A DNA stretch of 64,000 bases from Chitinimonas sp. BJB300 (GTDB taxonomy: Bacteria; Pseudomonadota; Gammaproteobacteria; Burkholderiales; Chitinimonadaceae), in NCBI RefSeq assembly GCF_002735695.1, contig NZ_PDZH01000003.1:16523-80522 (forward strand). Direction: 5' to 3'. Of this stretch, positions 26,935-36,487 are shown one piece after another. The notes under the pieces are model-generated. The model was not told where the DNA came from and ran no database searches. It saw only the letters and a program-made list of their open reading frames with translations. Each line of letters opens with the position of its first letter. The stretch's first letter is position 1. The position numbers and the translations under genes were made by a program.

Positions 26935-29727
26935 ATGACTTTGAGACCCCCAACTGTGACTATCCGGCATCCCGTTTGTAGACCGCTTGCTTCAGCCTTG
27001 TTACTGAGTTTGCTTTTGCTGGGGTGCAGCAAGGAAAACTCAGAAGTCATGCTGACCTCGGCCAAGACCTATTTGGCCCAGAACGACAACAAAGCCGCAC
27101 TTATCCAGCTGAAAAATGCTTTGCAGATCGACCCGAATATCCCAGAGGCGCGCTTTCTGCTAGGTAAAGCCTTGCTGGAAAGCGATGACCCGAGGGCGGC
27201 GGAAGTGGAATTGCGCAAAGCCAAGGAACTGAATTACTCGGCAGAACAGACCATGCCGATGCTAGCGCGTGCCTTGTTGGCCCAAGGTTCGGCCAAAAAG
27301 CTGACGGATGAGATGGCAAATGTGCAGCTTGCCAATGCAGAGAGTAAAGCTGAGCTTCATACCACGGTAGGCCGAGCATACCTTGCCCAGGAAAAATCGG
27401 ACCTCGCAGCGGCTGCCTTCAAAGCTGCGCTCGACGCAAAGCCTGACTACCAGCTCGCCATCGTCGGGCAAGCCCAGATGACGGCCACCAGCGGCGACCT
27501 GCCAGGGGCACTGAGCATGTTGGAAGGGGTCTTGTCCAAATCGCCTAAGTTGTATGAAGCGTGGCTGGTCAAAGGCGATGTCTTGCAAGCCCAGAAACAG
27601 GGCGATGCTGCCACGGCTGCTTACCGTCGTGCGCTTGAGGCGAAGTCAGACTATCTGCCTGCCCATGTTGCGCTGGTGACACGACTATTGGATGACAATA
27701 AGCTCGATGAGGTCAGCAAGCAGATGGAGCAGCTGCGCAAGATCGCGCCCAAGCACCCGCAGACCAAGCTGCTTGAGGCCAGGTTGGCGTTGCAGCAGCG
27801 CAAATTCCCAGTGGCGAAGGAGGCAATTGATCAGTTCCTCGGCATGGTGCCGGACAATCTCGTCGGACTACAGTTGGCGGGGGCGATTGAATATGAACTC
27901 AAATCCTATACCCGTGCGGAATCGCATCTGCTGAAGGTCTTGTCGCGCATGCCTGATTCCTATTCAGCGCGCCGGGCGTTGGTGATGAGCTATCTGCACA
28001 GTGGGCAGTACGATAAAGCGCTGACCACCCTTGAGCCGCTGCTGAATAAGATTGATGCCGACTCAAACATGTTGGCGTTGGCTGGCGAGGTCTACGTACG
28101 GGCAGGCGAGGTGGACAAGGCGGCCGCCTATTTCACCAAGGCATCAGCGTTGGACCCAAAAAGCAGCCGGAAGCGTACTGCATTGGCGATGTCGCATATG
28201 GCCAAGGGTGACAGCAAACTCGCGATAGCCGAGCTGGAAAAAGCCGTTGAGGTTGATAACACGATCAATGCTGACTTGGCGTTGATTACGGCACATTTGC
28301 GTCGCCAGGAGTTTGATTTGGCCTTGGCCGCGATTGCCAAATTGGAAGCGAAACAGCCTAAAGCGGCACTGGCAAATAATCTGCGCGGTTCTGCCTTGAT
28401 GGGTAAGCAGGATATAGCTGGTGCACGCAAGAGTTTTGAAGTGGCGTTGACCAAAGAGCCAAATGACTTTGCCGCGAACAGCAATCTGGCGGGGCTGGAC
28501 TTGCGCGATAAAAAGCCGGCCGAAGGCAAGAAGCGTTTCGAGGCGATGATTTCGCGCGACCCGAAGAACTTCCAAGCCATATTGGCGCTGGCCGAGCTGC
28601 AAGCCAAGACAGGTAGCAAGCGGAGCGAGGTGATGGCCACAATCAATAAAGCGGTGACCGCGGCGCCTGACGAGGTTCGTCCTCGCGTGGTGTTGATCTC
28701 AAGCTACCTTAGCAATCGCGATACAAAGAGTGCAGTCGTGGCTGCGCAGGATGCCTTGGCAAAGTTGTCGGACAAGCCAGAAATTCTTGATATTGCTGGC
28801 CGTGCACAAAGTGCGGCAGGTGATTTGAACCAAGCGTTAGCGACATTCAATAAACTGGCGCAACTGCTGCCAAGTTCGCCTCAGCCCTATTTGCGGATTG
28901 CCCAGGTTCAACTGGAGGCGAACAACAAGGATGCCGCCCAAGCCAGCCTTAGGCGTGCACTGGGTGTGAAGCCGGATCTGCTGGAAGCACAACACGGGAT
29001 TGTGATGCTCGACCTTGAGGCAGGACGAACCAAGGAGGCATTGGCTGGCGCACGTGAACTACAAAAGCAACGTCCCAAAGAAGCCGTGGGCTATGTCTTG
29101 GAAGGCAATGTACATACCGTAGCCAAAGCTTGGTCGGAGGCGGAGCAGATTTACCGCTTGGGCATCAAGCAAACCGAAGCGCCTTTGCTGGCCATTCGGT
29201 TGCACGATTTGTTGCTCAAGACCAATCAGGCAGGAGCAGATGCATTTTCCGCCGCTTGGCTTGGCGAGCACCCTAAAGATAGCGCGTTCCCGCTTTATCT
29301 TGCCGAAGCGGCGGGGCGGCGCAAGGATTTTCGCACTGCGGCAATGCATTATCGCAAGCTGCTGACCATGAACCCGGGCGACCCTGTCCTACTTAACAAC
29401 CTTGCTTGGACCGCCGCGCAGTTTGACGACCCGCAAGCGCTGGGTTATGCCGAGCAGGCCTTTAAGCTGGCACCGGACCAACCGGCCATGATGGATACCC
29501 TGGGGGTGTTGCTGGTGGACAAGGGCGAATCCGCGCGTGGGCTGGAACTGCTGAGGAAAGCAGTGGCTTTGGCGCCGGAAGCCCCTCAGGTGCGGTTGAA
29601 TCTTGCCAAGGCTTTGATCAAGGCCGGGCAGAAGGATCAAGCGCGCAAGGAGTTGGAAGGCCTGACCAAATTGGGCGACAAGCTGCCTGCCCAGGCGGAA
29701 GTCGGCCAGTTGCTCAAGACCTTGTAA
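26935..29727 (+). CDS. prsT: PEP-CTERM/XrtA system TPR lipoprotein PrsT
   Basis: The 930-residue protein starts with a lipoprotein signal whose lipobox is LLLLGC, with the lipidated Cys at about residue 31. The rest is almost entirely tetratricopeptide repeats, roughly 20 or more, with typical A-x-x-x-Y/F helices. It probably acts as an outer-membrane-anchored scaffold for EPS assembly or export. It follows prsR by 24 bases and completes the prsK-prsR-prsT trio. Confidence 0.94.
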   Translation: MTLRPPTVTIRHPVCRPLASALLLSLLLLGCSKENSEVMLTSAKTYLAQNDNKAALIQLKNALQIDPNIPEARFLLGKALLESDDPRAAEVELRKAKELNYSAEQTMPMLARALLAQGSAKKLTDEMANVQLANAESKAELHTTVGRAYLAQEKSDLAAAAFKAALDAKPDYQLAIVGQAQMTATSGDLPGALSMLEGVLSKSPKLYEAWLVKGDVLQAQKQGDAATAAYRRALEAKSDYLPAHVALVTRLLDDNKLDEVSKQMEQLRKIAPKHPQTKLLEARLALQQRKFPVAKEAIDQFLGMVPDNLVGLQLAGAIEYELKSYTRAESHLLKVLSRMPDSYSARRALVMSYLHSGQYDKALTTLEPLLNKIDADSNMLALAGEVYVRAGEVDKAAAYFTKASALDPKSSRKRTALAMSHMAKGDSKLAIAELEKAVEVDNTINADLALITAHLRRQEFDLALAAIAKLEAKQPKAALANNLRGSALMGKQDIAGARKSFEVALTKEPNDFAANSNLAGLDLRDKKPAEGKKRFEAMISRDPKNFQAILALAELQAKTGSKRSEVMATINKAVTAAPDEVRPRVVLISSYLSNRDTKSAVVAAQDALAKLSDKPEILDIAGRAQSAAGDLNQALATFNKLAQLLPSSPQPYLRIAQVQLEANNKDAAQASLRRALGVKPDLLEAQHGIVMLDLEAGRTKEALAGARELQKQRPKEAVGYVLEGNVHTVAKAWSEAEQIYRLGIKQTEAPLLAIRLHDLLLKTNQAGADAFSAAWLGEHPKDSAFPLYLAEAAGRRKDFRTAAMHYRKLLTMNPGDPVLLNNLAWTAAQFDDPQALGYAEQAFKLAPDQPAMMDTLGVLLVDKGESARGLELLRKAVALAPEAPQVRLNLAKALIKAGQKDQARKELEGLTKLGDKLPAQAEVGQLLKTL

Positions 29728-29757
29728 ACCGGGCTGGTGTATCGGGAACCCGTTTTT
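29727..29757 (+). terminator. Possible terminator after prsT
   Basis: An imperfect stem (AAACCGGG and CCCGTTTTT) with a long loop ends in a T-run. It would separate prsKRT from the UDP-sugar genes. The stem has a mismatch and the loop is large, so the call is tentative. Confidence 0.4.
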
Positions 29758-29845
29758 GTCGGTGGGAATGGACCGTCTGACAAGAGCAAGTGTTCAAGAC
29801 AGGAAACGGGTGCTAAGTAATCCATTTTCATGCAGGGAGCATGTC

Positions 29846-31126
29846 ATGACTACAGTTGCTGTCGTCGGTCTGGGGTACGTTGGGTTGCCATTGGCGGTGG
29901 AATTTGGCAAGAAAATGCCTACGATTGGCTTTGATCTTGCAAGCCGGAAGATTGAGCAGTACCAGCAGTATAACGATCCAACCGGTGAGGTTAGCAGTGA
30001 TGATCTGCGTGCGGCGGTGCATTTGAAGGTGGGTAGCGACCCTGCTGCATTGGCGCAAGCTGACTTCATCATCGTGGCGGTGCCTACACCGGTTGATAAT
30101 GCACATCAACCGGATTTCGGCCCATTGGTTGGTGCGTCTGAAGCCGTAGGCAAGCATCTGAAACGTGGTGCAACTGTCGTGTTCGAGTCGACGGTCTACC
30201 CCGGCGCCACTGAAGAAGTCTGTATCCCCATCATCGAAAAGCACTCAGGGTTTACCTGGAAGACTGACTTTTTCGTGGGTTATTCGCCAGAGCGGATCAA
30301 TCCGGGAGACAAAGAACGGACCTTGACCAAGATTATCAAAGTGGTTTCGGGTGACACACCCAAAACCCTGGACTTGGTGGCGGATACCTACGCTGTGGTC
30401 GTGACGGCTGGGGTATATCGTGCGTCCAGCATCAAGGTGGCGGAAGCCGCCAAGGTGATCGAAAACACGCAACGCGACCTCAATATTGCCTTGATGAACG
30501 AACTGGCCATTATTTTCGACAAGGTGGGCATCGACACGTTGGAAGTACTGAAAGCGGCGGGTAGCAAGTGGAACTTCCTGCCATTCCGTCCTGGTCTGGT
30601 AGGAGGGCATTGCATCGGTGTTGACCCTTACTATTTGACACACAAGGCCGAGATGCTCGGTTACCACCCTGAAGTGATTAACGCAGGGCGGCGGATCAAC
30701 GATGGCATGGGTAAATTCATTGCCGAACAGACCATCAAGCACCTCATCCGTAATGGATGGCAGGTGAAGGATGCCCCCATTGTGGTGTTGGGGCTGACTT
30801 TCAAGGAAGACTGCCCTGACTTGCGCAACTCCAAGGTGATCGATGTCATTCGTGAATTGCAGTCATACGGTGCAAATGTGTTGGTGCACGACCCTGTGGC
30901 GGATGCGGATGAAGCGATTCATGAGTATGGCGTCGAGTTGACGGCATGGGAACAGTTGCCGCCAGCTGCTGCATTGGTGGCCGCCGTGGCGCACCGTGAG
31001 TTCAAACAGCGGCCTTTGTCCGATTATGTGGGCAAGTTGCAAGCCAAAGGCGTATTGGCGGATGTAAAGAGCCAATTTGATGCGCAGCAGCTGGGCGCCC
31101 AGGGCGTAACGGTATGGCGGCTATGA
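29846..31126 (+). CDS. Nucleotide-sugar dehydrogenase (TviB/WbpA type)
   Basis: Start ATG 29846 has GGGAG upstream and opens directly with the NAD fold [18 protein letters not shown] (426 residues). A 90-base extension to 29756 is rejected. The UDPGDH family motifs include [25 protein letters not shown], and the catalytic Cys256 in [27 protein letters not shown] marks the UDP-binding domain. It oxidises a UDP-sugar, probably UDP-GlcNAc, to the uronic acid. The epimerase gene overlaps its stop codon, so the two probably make a GalNAc-uronic-acid-type precursor for the EPS. Confidence 0.92.
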   Translation: MTTVAVVGLGYVGLPLAVEFGKKMPTIGFDLASRKIEQYQQYNDPTGEVSSDDLRAAVHLKVGSDPAALAQADFIIVAVPTPVDNAHQPDFGPLVGASEAVGKHLKRGATVVFESTVYPGATEEVCIPIIEKHSGFTWKTDFFVGYSPERINPGDKERTLTKIIKVVSGDTPKTLDLVADTYAVVVTAGVYRASSIKVAEAAKVIENTQRDLNIALMNELAIIFDKVGIDTLEVLKAAGSKWNFLPFRPGLVGGHCIGVDPYYLTHKAEMLGYHPEVINAGRRINDGMGKFIAEQTIKHLIRNGWQVKDAPIVVLGLTFKEDCPDLRNSKVIDVIRELQSYGANVLVHDPVADADEAIHEYGVELTAWEQLPPAAALVAAVAHREFKQRPLSDYVGKLQAKGVLADVKSQFDAQQLGAQGVTVWRL

Positions 31127-32172
31127 GTGTGCTTTCTTCTAAGGTGCTCGACCAATTGGGGCAGCAATTGTCTGCCCAACCCAGCCGTTGGCTGGTAACC
31201 GGCTGCGCGGGGTTTATCGGCTCTCATCTGGTCGAAACATTACTCCGCTTCAATCAGGAAGTCGTGGGGCTGGACAATTTTGCTACCGGGCACCACCGCA
31301 ACCTCGTAGAGGTACAAGCGTTGGTATCACCGGCCCAATGGGCGCGTTTTCGTCTGCTGGAGGCTGATATTTGTGATGCAGCCGCCTGCCAGACAGCCTG
31401 TCAGGGGGTGGATTATGTTTTGCATCAAGCCGCCTTGGGCTCGGTGCCGCGTTCATTGGCGAACCCTATCGCGACGAATGCCGCCAATATCGATGGGTTC
31501 TTGAACATGTTGGTAGCTGCGAGGGATGCCAAGGTAAAGCGCTTCGTTTATGCGGCTTCCAGCTCGACCTATGGCGACCATCCCGGTTTACCCAAGGTGG
31601 AAGACACAATAGGGCGGCCGTTGTCGCCTTATGCTGTGACCAAACTGGTGAATGAGCTATACGCCGAGGTGTTCGGTCGTTGTTATGGTTTTGCCTCAGT
31701 CGGTTTGCGCTATTTCAATGTGTTTGGCGCACGGCAAGACCCCGAAGGTGCGTATGCCGCGGTTATTCCCCGCTGGACGCGTGCGCTGCTGCTGGGGGAC
31801 ACGGTGACTATCAATGGTGATGGCGAGACCAGCCGTGACTTTTGCTATGTGGGCAATGCCGTGCAAGCCAACTTACTGGCTGCGTTGACGCCGAATGTGG
31901 CTGCAATCAACCAAGTCTACAACGTGGCGGTTAACGACCGGACGACGTTGACGGATCTGTTTGCAATATTGAAGGCGGAGCTTCAGCAGACGCATCCTGC
32001 AATTGCAACGGCAACACCGGCTTACGGCGATTTCCGTGCTGGCGATGTACGGCATTCGCAGGCCGATATTAGTAAAGCAGGTACTTTGCTGGGCTATCAG
32101 CCGAGTCATGATCTGCAGTCGGGCATCCGGGTCGCCATGCCTTGGTACGTGGGGCGTTTCAGTCAAGGCTGA
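31123..32172 (+). CDS. UDP-sugar 4-epimerase (TviC/WbpP type)
   Basis: The ATG at 31123 overlaps the dehydrogenase stop (ATGA) and gives 349 residues; an ATG at 31114 is the alternative. This SDR-extended enzyme has the NAD motif [22 protein letters not shown] carrying the Ser/Thr, and the catalytic Tyr-Lys in [25 protein letters not shown] and [11 protein letters not shown] complete the family pattern. With the dehydrogenase it most likely interconverts UDP-GlcNAc/GalNAc or their uronic acids. Confidence 0.92.
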   Translation: MSVLSSKVLDQLGQQLSAQPSRWLVTGCAGFIGSHLVETLLRFNQEVVGLDNFATGHHRNLVEVQALVSPAQWARFRLLEADICDAAACQTACQGVDYVLHQAALGSVPRSLANPIATNAANIDGFLNMLVAARDAKVKRFVYAASSSTYGDHPGLPKVEDTIGRPLSPYAVTKLVNELYAEVFGRCYGFASVGLRYFNVFGARQDPEGAYAAVIPRWTRALLLGDTVTINGDGETSRDFCYVGNAVQANLLAALTPNVAAINQVYNVAVNDRTTLTDLFAILKAELQQTHPAIATATPAYGDFRAGDVRHSQADISKAGTLLGYQPSHDLQSGIRVAMPWYVGRFSQG

Positions 32173-32350
32173 CGCCAAGACCTCATCTCTCTTTCGAAGC
32201 TACAGTGGCGTAAACCACACCAGAACCTATTGGTGTGCTTGTTTATGCCCTGGTCGTCCTGAAATCTGTTCACAATCACGGTCCAGGTGGACGACATGGC
32301 TATGTCAGCAGCGTCTATTGGCCTATGGATTGCTATGACGAAAGCAAGAG

Positions 32351-33148
32351 ATGACGAGCGGAACACAGAGTAAAACCTTGCTGCATAGGCTGTGCTTTGC
32401 ACTACTGGTTTTACTCATATGGCCTTGCCTGGGCCGGGCGGCGGAGTTGCTGCCGGATGTGATTGTCCGCATCAAGCCTTCAATTGTGGTTGTCGGCAGC
32501 TACCAAGCCACGCGGAGCCCGCCGTTCATGATGCATGGCACAGGTTTTGTGGTGGGGAATGGTTCCTTGATCGCCACGAATGCCCATGTAGTGCCTGAAG
32601 TGCTTGATGCCATTAATGGCGAGCGCATCGTCGTCCAACTCGCCAGTGGTACAGGTGCAGGCAGCTTGCGACAAGTTAAGTTACGCCAGCGTGATGCAGC
32701 CTATGACATCGCCTTGTTGGAGTTGGAAGGCCCTTCCTTACCTGCATTGACCTTGGCGCAAGACAGCGCTGCCATACGAGAGGGGCAATCGGTGGGGTTT
32801 ATGGGTTTTCCGATAGGCGCTGTATTGGGCCTATCACCCGTAACGCATCGGGGCATAATCTCGGCTATCACCCCGGTCGCCTTGCCTGGTGGAAATGCGC
32901 GACAATTAAATGAGGCAGCAATCCGCCGCTTGAAGTCGGGGGCGTTTGAAGTGTATCAATTAGATGCTACCGCTTATCCAGGCAACAGTGGCGGCCCACT
33001 TTTTGACCCGGAAAGTGGTAATGTAATCGGCATCCTGAATATGGTTTTCGTTAAGGCGAGCAAAGAGGCAGTGCTAAGCCAGCCTTCCGGTATCAGTTTC
33101 GCGATTCCGATACGCTATCTGAATGGGCTATTGAAGGATTTGTCTTGA
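32351..33148 (+). CDS. Periplasmic trypsin-like serine protease without PDZ domain
   Basis: The 265-residue protein has a signal peptide (residues about 1-31, cleavage after GRAA) and an S1C/DegP-like protease domain. The triad is visible: His in LIATNAHVV, Asp in AAYDIALLEL and Ser in YPGNSGGPLF. It ends after the protease domain, so the PDZ domains of DegP/DegQ are absent. It lies at the junction between the EPS genes and the GYWKNH/HprK-like cluster and could process an exported protein there. Confidence 0.88.
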   Translation: MTSGTQSKTLLHRLCFALLVLLIWPCLGRAAELLPDVIVRIKPSIVVVGSYQATRSPPFMMHGTGFVVGNGSLIATNAHVVPEVLDAINGERIVVQLASGTGAGSLRQVKLRQRDAAYDIALLELEGPSLPALTLAQDSAAIREGQSVGFMGFPIGAVLGLSPVTHRGIISAITPVALPGGNARQLNEAAIRRLKSGAFEVYQLDATAYPGNSGGPLFDPESGNVIGILNMVFVKASKEAVLSQPSGISFAIPIRYLNGLLKDLS

Positions 33149-33383
33149 TCGGATGAAGTGCAGGTGTCGGTATTCTTTACAATTGCCGAGATTCGATATT
33201 CGCTTGCTGAGTGATTCTTTGATTAAGTGTATGAAAAACAAAGTGGTTGCTGTGTTTGGTCTGTATCTTGCTTGAATAGCGTCGCAGACTGCGCTTTGTT
33301 AATGGGCAAAGATCTGTTTGGCGTGCATAAGCGAGATTTACCGGGGCGTACGTATCCGCCAACAATAGAGGTTCGAGGTGTTT

Positions 33384-33962
33384 ATGAAAAATACGCAGCA
33401 CGATAAACCTCAGCTTGATGGACTCAGCGATGTGTCCCCTGCGCAAGAGGAAGAGGATAGGATTCGCGCCGCTGCCCGCCGTCGGCTTATCAAGGGTGCA
33501 GCAGTTACCCCTGTGTTGATGTCTTTGGCGAGCCGGCCGGTGATGGGTGCGGCACGGCAGTGTTCAGCGTCAGGTTTCATGTCGGGCAATGTATCGCTAC
33601 AACCGGGAGTAAGTCCAAGCTGCGGCGGATTGAGTCCGGGCTATTGGAAAAATCATACTACCTGGCCGACACCCTATACACCCACCACGCAATTCCATAG
33701 TGTTTTTAGCAGTAAGGCTAAGTACAACTACGGTACAAAGTCGATGCAGACGGTTTTGAACGACAATCCGGGAAGCTTTGCATTCCACGCGATCGCTTGC
33801 CTTTTGAACGGAATGAGTGGGTTTGCGGATTACTCGCTTAAGGCCGCTGATGTCATCAAAATATGGAATGATATTTCCACTGTGGGCTATTACCTGACTT
33901 CCACCGGGCAAAAAATGTATGAGGCCGATGCGAAGAAATTCTTCGAAAATACCTATCACTAG
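33384..33962 (+). CDS. Tat-type exported GYWKNH-motif protein of unknown function
   Basis: The 192-residue protein (ATG 33384; the GTG at 33378 has better spacing from AGAGG and is a real alternative) has an acidic N-terminus, then a twin-arginine-like signal, ARRRLIKGAAVTPVLMSLAS. The mature part contains CGGLSPGYWKNHTTWP and HAIACLLNGM. The GYWKNH segment followed by a HAxAxLLN helix is something I recall in other exported proteins of exosortase-bearing bacteria, with no known function. Three Cys (60, 80, 139) lie after the signal. Fourteen bases downstream is the PqqD-like gene, making it a candidate substrate of that system. Confidence 0.7.
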   Translation: MKNTQHDKPQLDGLSDVSPAQEEEDRIRAAARRRLIKGAAVTPVLMSLASRPVMGAARQCSASGFMSGNVSLQPGVSPSCGGLSPGYWKNHTTWPTPYTPTTQFHSVFSSKAKYNYGTKSMQTVLNDNPGSFAFHAIACLLNGMSGFADYSLKAADVIKIWNDISTVGYYLTSTGQKMYEADAKKFFENTYH

Positions 33963-33975
33963 CCTTTAAGCGCTA

Positions 33976-34281
33976 ATGCCTTTGAATGTAGCGATGCACC
34001 AAGCATTGTGGTTTACCCATTCGAGTTTCCCTTTGGAAATCAGATCGTTTGATGAAGATTGCTTGGTGTTTCATCCGGGGGCGGGTGATACCTTTGTATT
34101 GGATGCCTTTTCAGGCTTTCTTCTCTCCTTACTTTCTCCGGCAGCACAAGATGGCGTTCAGCTGACCTCCCTGGTGGCGGCAGGGTTGGGCGTTGCCATT
34201 GACCAATCGTTGCACGATCAGGTGGATGGATGCTTGTCGGACCTATACGGCCTTGGATTGATTGAGTGCGATACGCAGTGA
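33976..34281 (+). CDS. PqqD-like peptide chaperone, HPr-rel-A system
   Basis: The 101-residue protein has the winged-helix fold pattern of PqqD/RRE domains: a short first strand (SLPLEIRSFDEDCLVFHPGAGDTFVLDAFSG) in which the aligned DT and LD positions fit the family, then helices ending in LYGLGLIE. PqqD domains bind leader peptides and deliver them to modifying enzymes. It lies between the GYWKNH gene and the HprK-related kinase, as in the HPr-rel-A system known from genome surveys. The peptide it binds is unknown. Confidence 0.72.
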   Translation: MPLNVAMHQALWFTHSSFPLEIRSFDEDCLVFHPGAGDTFVLDAFSGFLLSLLSPAAQDGVQLTSLVAAGLGVAIDQSLHDQVDGCLSDLYGLGLIECDTQ

Positions 34282-34356
34282 GGGGACCAGCGTACGGCTT
34301 GCTATGGGGCAAGTATCAATGTCTGACACAGGTTGTCATCGGGGCTGGTTTACGGC

Positions 34357-35301
34357 ATGAATGTGCGTAACCTCACGCCGGTAGAACTGGAGCGTAAGCT
34401 TGCGGATGGCGGCATTTATATCAAGACAGGCCCCTTTGTCTGTCATATCCAATCCACGCTTCCCCACGTTGTTCATGGTATTGCCACTGCCTATGCGGAC
34501 TATTCGTTGGTAGAGCAGGACTATGCGGACTTTCACGTAAATTTGGCCTCACCCTGGCTCCGGCGCTGGTTTTACCCGCAGGTACAGTTTCGCTCGGATT
34601 TGAAAATCCCTTTCTTGCCGCTGCCTGTTGAACAAGCCTATGCATTGTTCGAGTGGGGCATGAATTGGTGTGTCAGCCAGCACGCAAACCAATACTTGAT
34701 TTTGCATGCGGCGGTACTGGAGAAAAACGGAAGAGCATTGATTCTGCCGGGGCACAGCGGGGCGGGGAAAAGCACGCTTTGCGCCGGTTTGGTCTATGGG
34801 GGAGGGTGGCGACTGCTATCGGATGAGCTGACGTTGATTCGACCAGGGGATGGGTTGATTCAACCTCTACCACGGCCGGTAAGCTTGAAGAACCGCTCAA
34901 TTGAGGTTATCCAGGCCTTGGTGCCTGAACTTGTCTTTACACCCGTTGTGCGGGATACGCAAAAGGGGTCGGTTGCCCATGCCAAGCCACCGGAGGAAAG
35001 TATCCAGCAGCAAGCCTGCTGTGTGCCAGCGGCCTGGGTTGTCTTCCCGAACTACTGTGCAGATAAGCCTATCAATGCAGAACCGATTGCGCCTGCGCAG
35101 GTAGTGTTGAAGCTGGCGGAGCAGGCATTTAACTATAGTTTGCATGGCAAACAGGGCTTTGATGCTTTGGCTGATTTGGTTGGGCGCGCCACTGCCTATC
35201 ATTTTGAATACAGCCAACTCGTAGAGGCCATAGGCTTTTTTGATGAGTTGGCCAATGCCGAGCCGGTGCAGATCCCGCCGCTTACCGAGCGCCTCCCATG
35301 A
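34357..35301 (+). CDS. HprK-related kinase A
   Basis: The ATG at 34357 gives 314 residues (TTG 34333 is possible). The P-loop LPGHSGAGKSTLCAG is at residues 131-143 and resembles the HPr kinase/phosphorylase P-loop, followed by WRLLSDELTLI with the Walker-B-like Asp-Glu. The N-terminal domain differs from bifunctional HPr kinases. The family may phosphorylate a Ser or Thr of a peptide or protein; related kinases tailor lasso peptides. Its stop overlaps the nucleotidyltransferase start (ATGA), showing tight coupling. Confidence 0.85.
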   Translation: MNVRNLTPVELERKLADGGIYIKTGPFVCHIQSTLPHVVHGIATAYADYSLVEQDYADFHVNLASPWLRRWFYPQVQFRSDLKIPFLPLPVEQAYALFEWGMNWCVSQHANQYLILHAAVLEKNGRALILPGHSGAGKSTLCAGLVYGGGWRLLSDELTLIRPGDGLIQPLPRPVSLKNRSIEVIQALVPELVFTPVVRDTQKGSVAHAKPPEESIQQQACCVPAAWVVFPNYCADKPINAEPIAPAQVVLKLAEQAFNYSLHGKQGFDALADLVGRATAYHFEYSQLVEAIGFFDELANAEPVQIPPLTERLP

Positions 35302-36410
35302 GTGCTTTCACCGACCTTTGCCGTATCTTAATCGACCCTACCGGCGCAGGCGGCTTGACGCTGAGCGAATGGGATACCGTATTGCGGTTGTCGGATACGG
35401 CATTGCTGACGGGTAGTCTGGCTGCGCGGTTGCAAGCTGCCCAGCTTAGCCAAGCATTGCCCGCGCCTGTGCAGGCAAGGCTGACGGCCGCCACACTACA
35501 GTGCACAGCCAATCGCCGGGCCGCAGCGTGGGAAGTGAAGCGCCTGGAACGCGCATTCAAACCATTGGGTGTGCCGGTCGTGCTGCTTAAGGGGGCTGCC
35601 TACGCTTTGGCCGATCTACCCTCCAGCCAGGGACGGGTGTTTGGCGACGTGGATATTCTGGTGCCCAAAGCACGACTGGATGAGGTGGAGGCATGCCTGT
35701 ATTGGCAGGGCTGGATCAACACTCACCATGATGCCTACGACAATCGGTACTACCGGGAATGGATGCACGAACTACCCCCGCTGATGCACCAGAAGCGCCA
35801 AAGCGTGCTTGATGTACACCATACTATCCTGCCGCCGACAGCGCGTTTTCACCCTGACCCTACCAAGCTACATGCAGACGCCGTTGCGGTACCGGCGCAG
35901 ACGGCAGTCTTGATGCTGGCGCCTTGCGATATGGTTATCCATAGCGCTTGCCATCTTTTTCATGAGAGCGAGTGGGAAAGCAGCCTACGGGATCTGTTCG
36001 ATCTTGATCGCCTGTTAAGGCATTTCGGACAGGAGCCGGCGTTTTTTGATCGTTTGATTGCTCGAGCGCATGAGCTTGAACTCCAGCGGCCGCTTTACTA
36101 CGGGGTGCGTTACAGCATAAGCATCTGGCACACCCCCGTGCCTTTGGCCACCTTGGCTGCGTTGGCGGTGGCTGGCCCGGCGACGCCTACACGGATACTG
36201 ATGGACGCGCTGATTCTGCGCGCTTTAAGGCCCCGCCATCCGTTGGCCAAGCGTTTTGGCGATCGTTTGGCGCGTTTTTGCCTGTATGTCAGAGGGCACT
36301 GGCTGCGCATGCCTGTACGACTGTTGATACCGCATCTGCTGCGCAAAGCCACCAAACCTTATTTCCCTAAACAGGAAACGCTGCCACAAAGGCCAATGGC
36401 CGCACGTTAG
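35298..36410 (+). CDS. Nucleotidyltransferase-family protein (NTP_transf_5-like)
   Basis: The 370-residue protein has the pattern PVVLLKGAAYALADL, GRVFGDVDILVPKARLDEVE and HDAYDNRYYREWMHELPP, with the GDVDILV acidic pair fitting the nucleotidyltransferase metal site. VLDVHHTIL and IHSACHLFHESEWESSLRDLFDLDRLL follow. Homologous domains are found in HprK-type and lasso-peptide clusters, where their reaction is unresolved. The C-terminal 90 residues are basic and partly hydrophobic. It is the last gene of the PqqD-HprK-like unit. Confidence 0.82.
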   Translation: MSAFTDLCRILIDPTGAGGLTLSEWDTVLRLSDTALLTGSLAARLQAAQLSQALPAPVQARLTAATLQCTANRRAAAWEVKRLERAFKPLGVPVVLLKGAAYALADLPSSQGRVFGDVDILVPKARLDEVEACLYWQGWINTHHDAYDNRYYREWMHELPPLMHQKRQSVLDVHHTILPPTARFHPDPTKLHADAVAVPAQTAVLMLAPCDMVIHSACHLFHESEWESSLRDLFDLDRLLRHFGQEPAFFDRLIARAHELELQRPLYYGVRYSISIWHTPVPLATLAALAVAGPATPTRILMDALILRALRPRHPLAKRFGDRLARFCLYVRGHWLRMPVRLLIPHLLRKATKPYFPKQETLPQRPMAAR

Positions 36411-36487
36411 GCGGCCATACGCTTGATGGGGTTGCGATGGTTTCGCTGCCTGCCTGTTGTGGATGGCATGCAGCGAAACAGTGCGCG

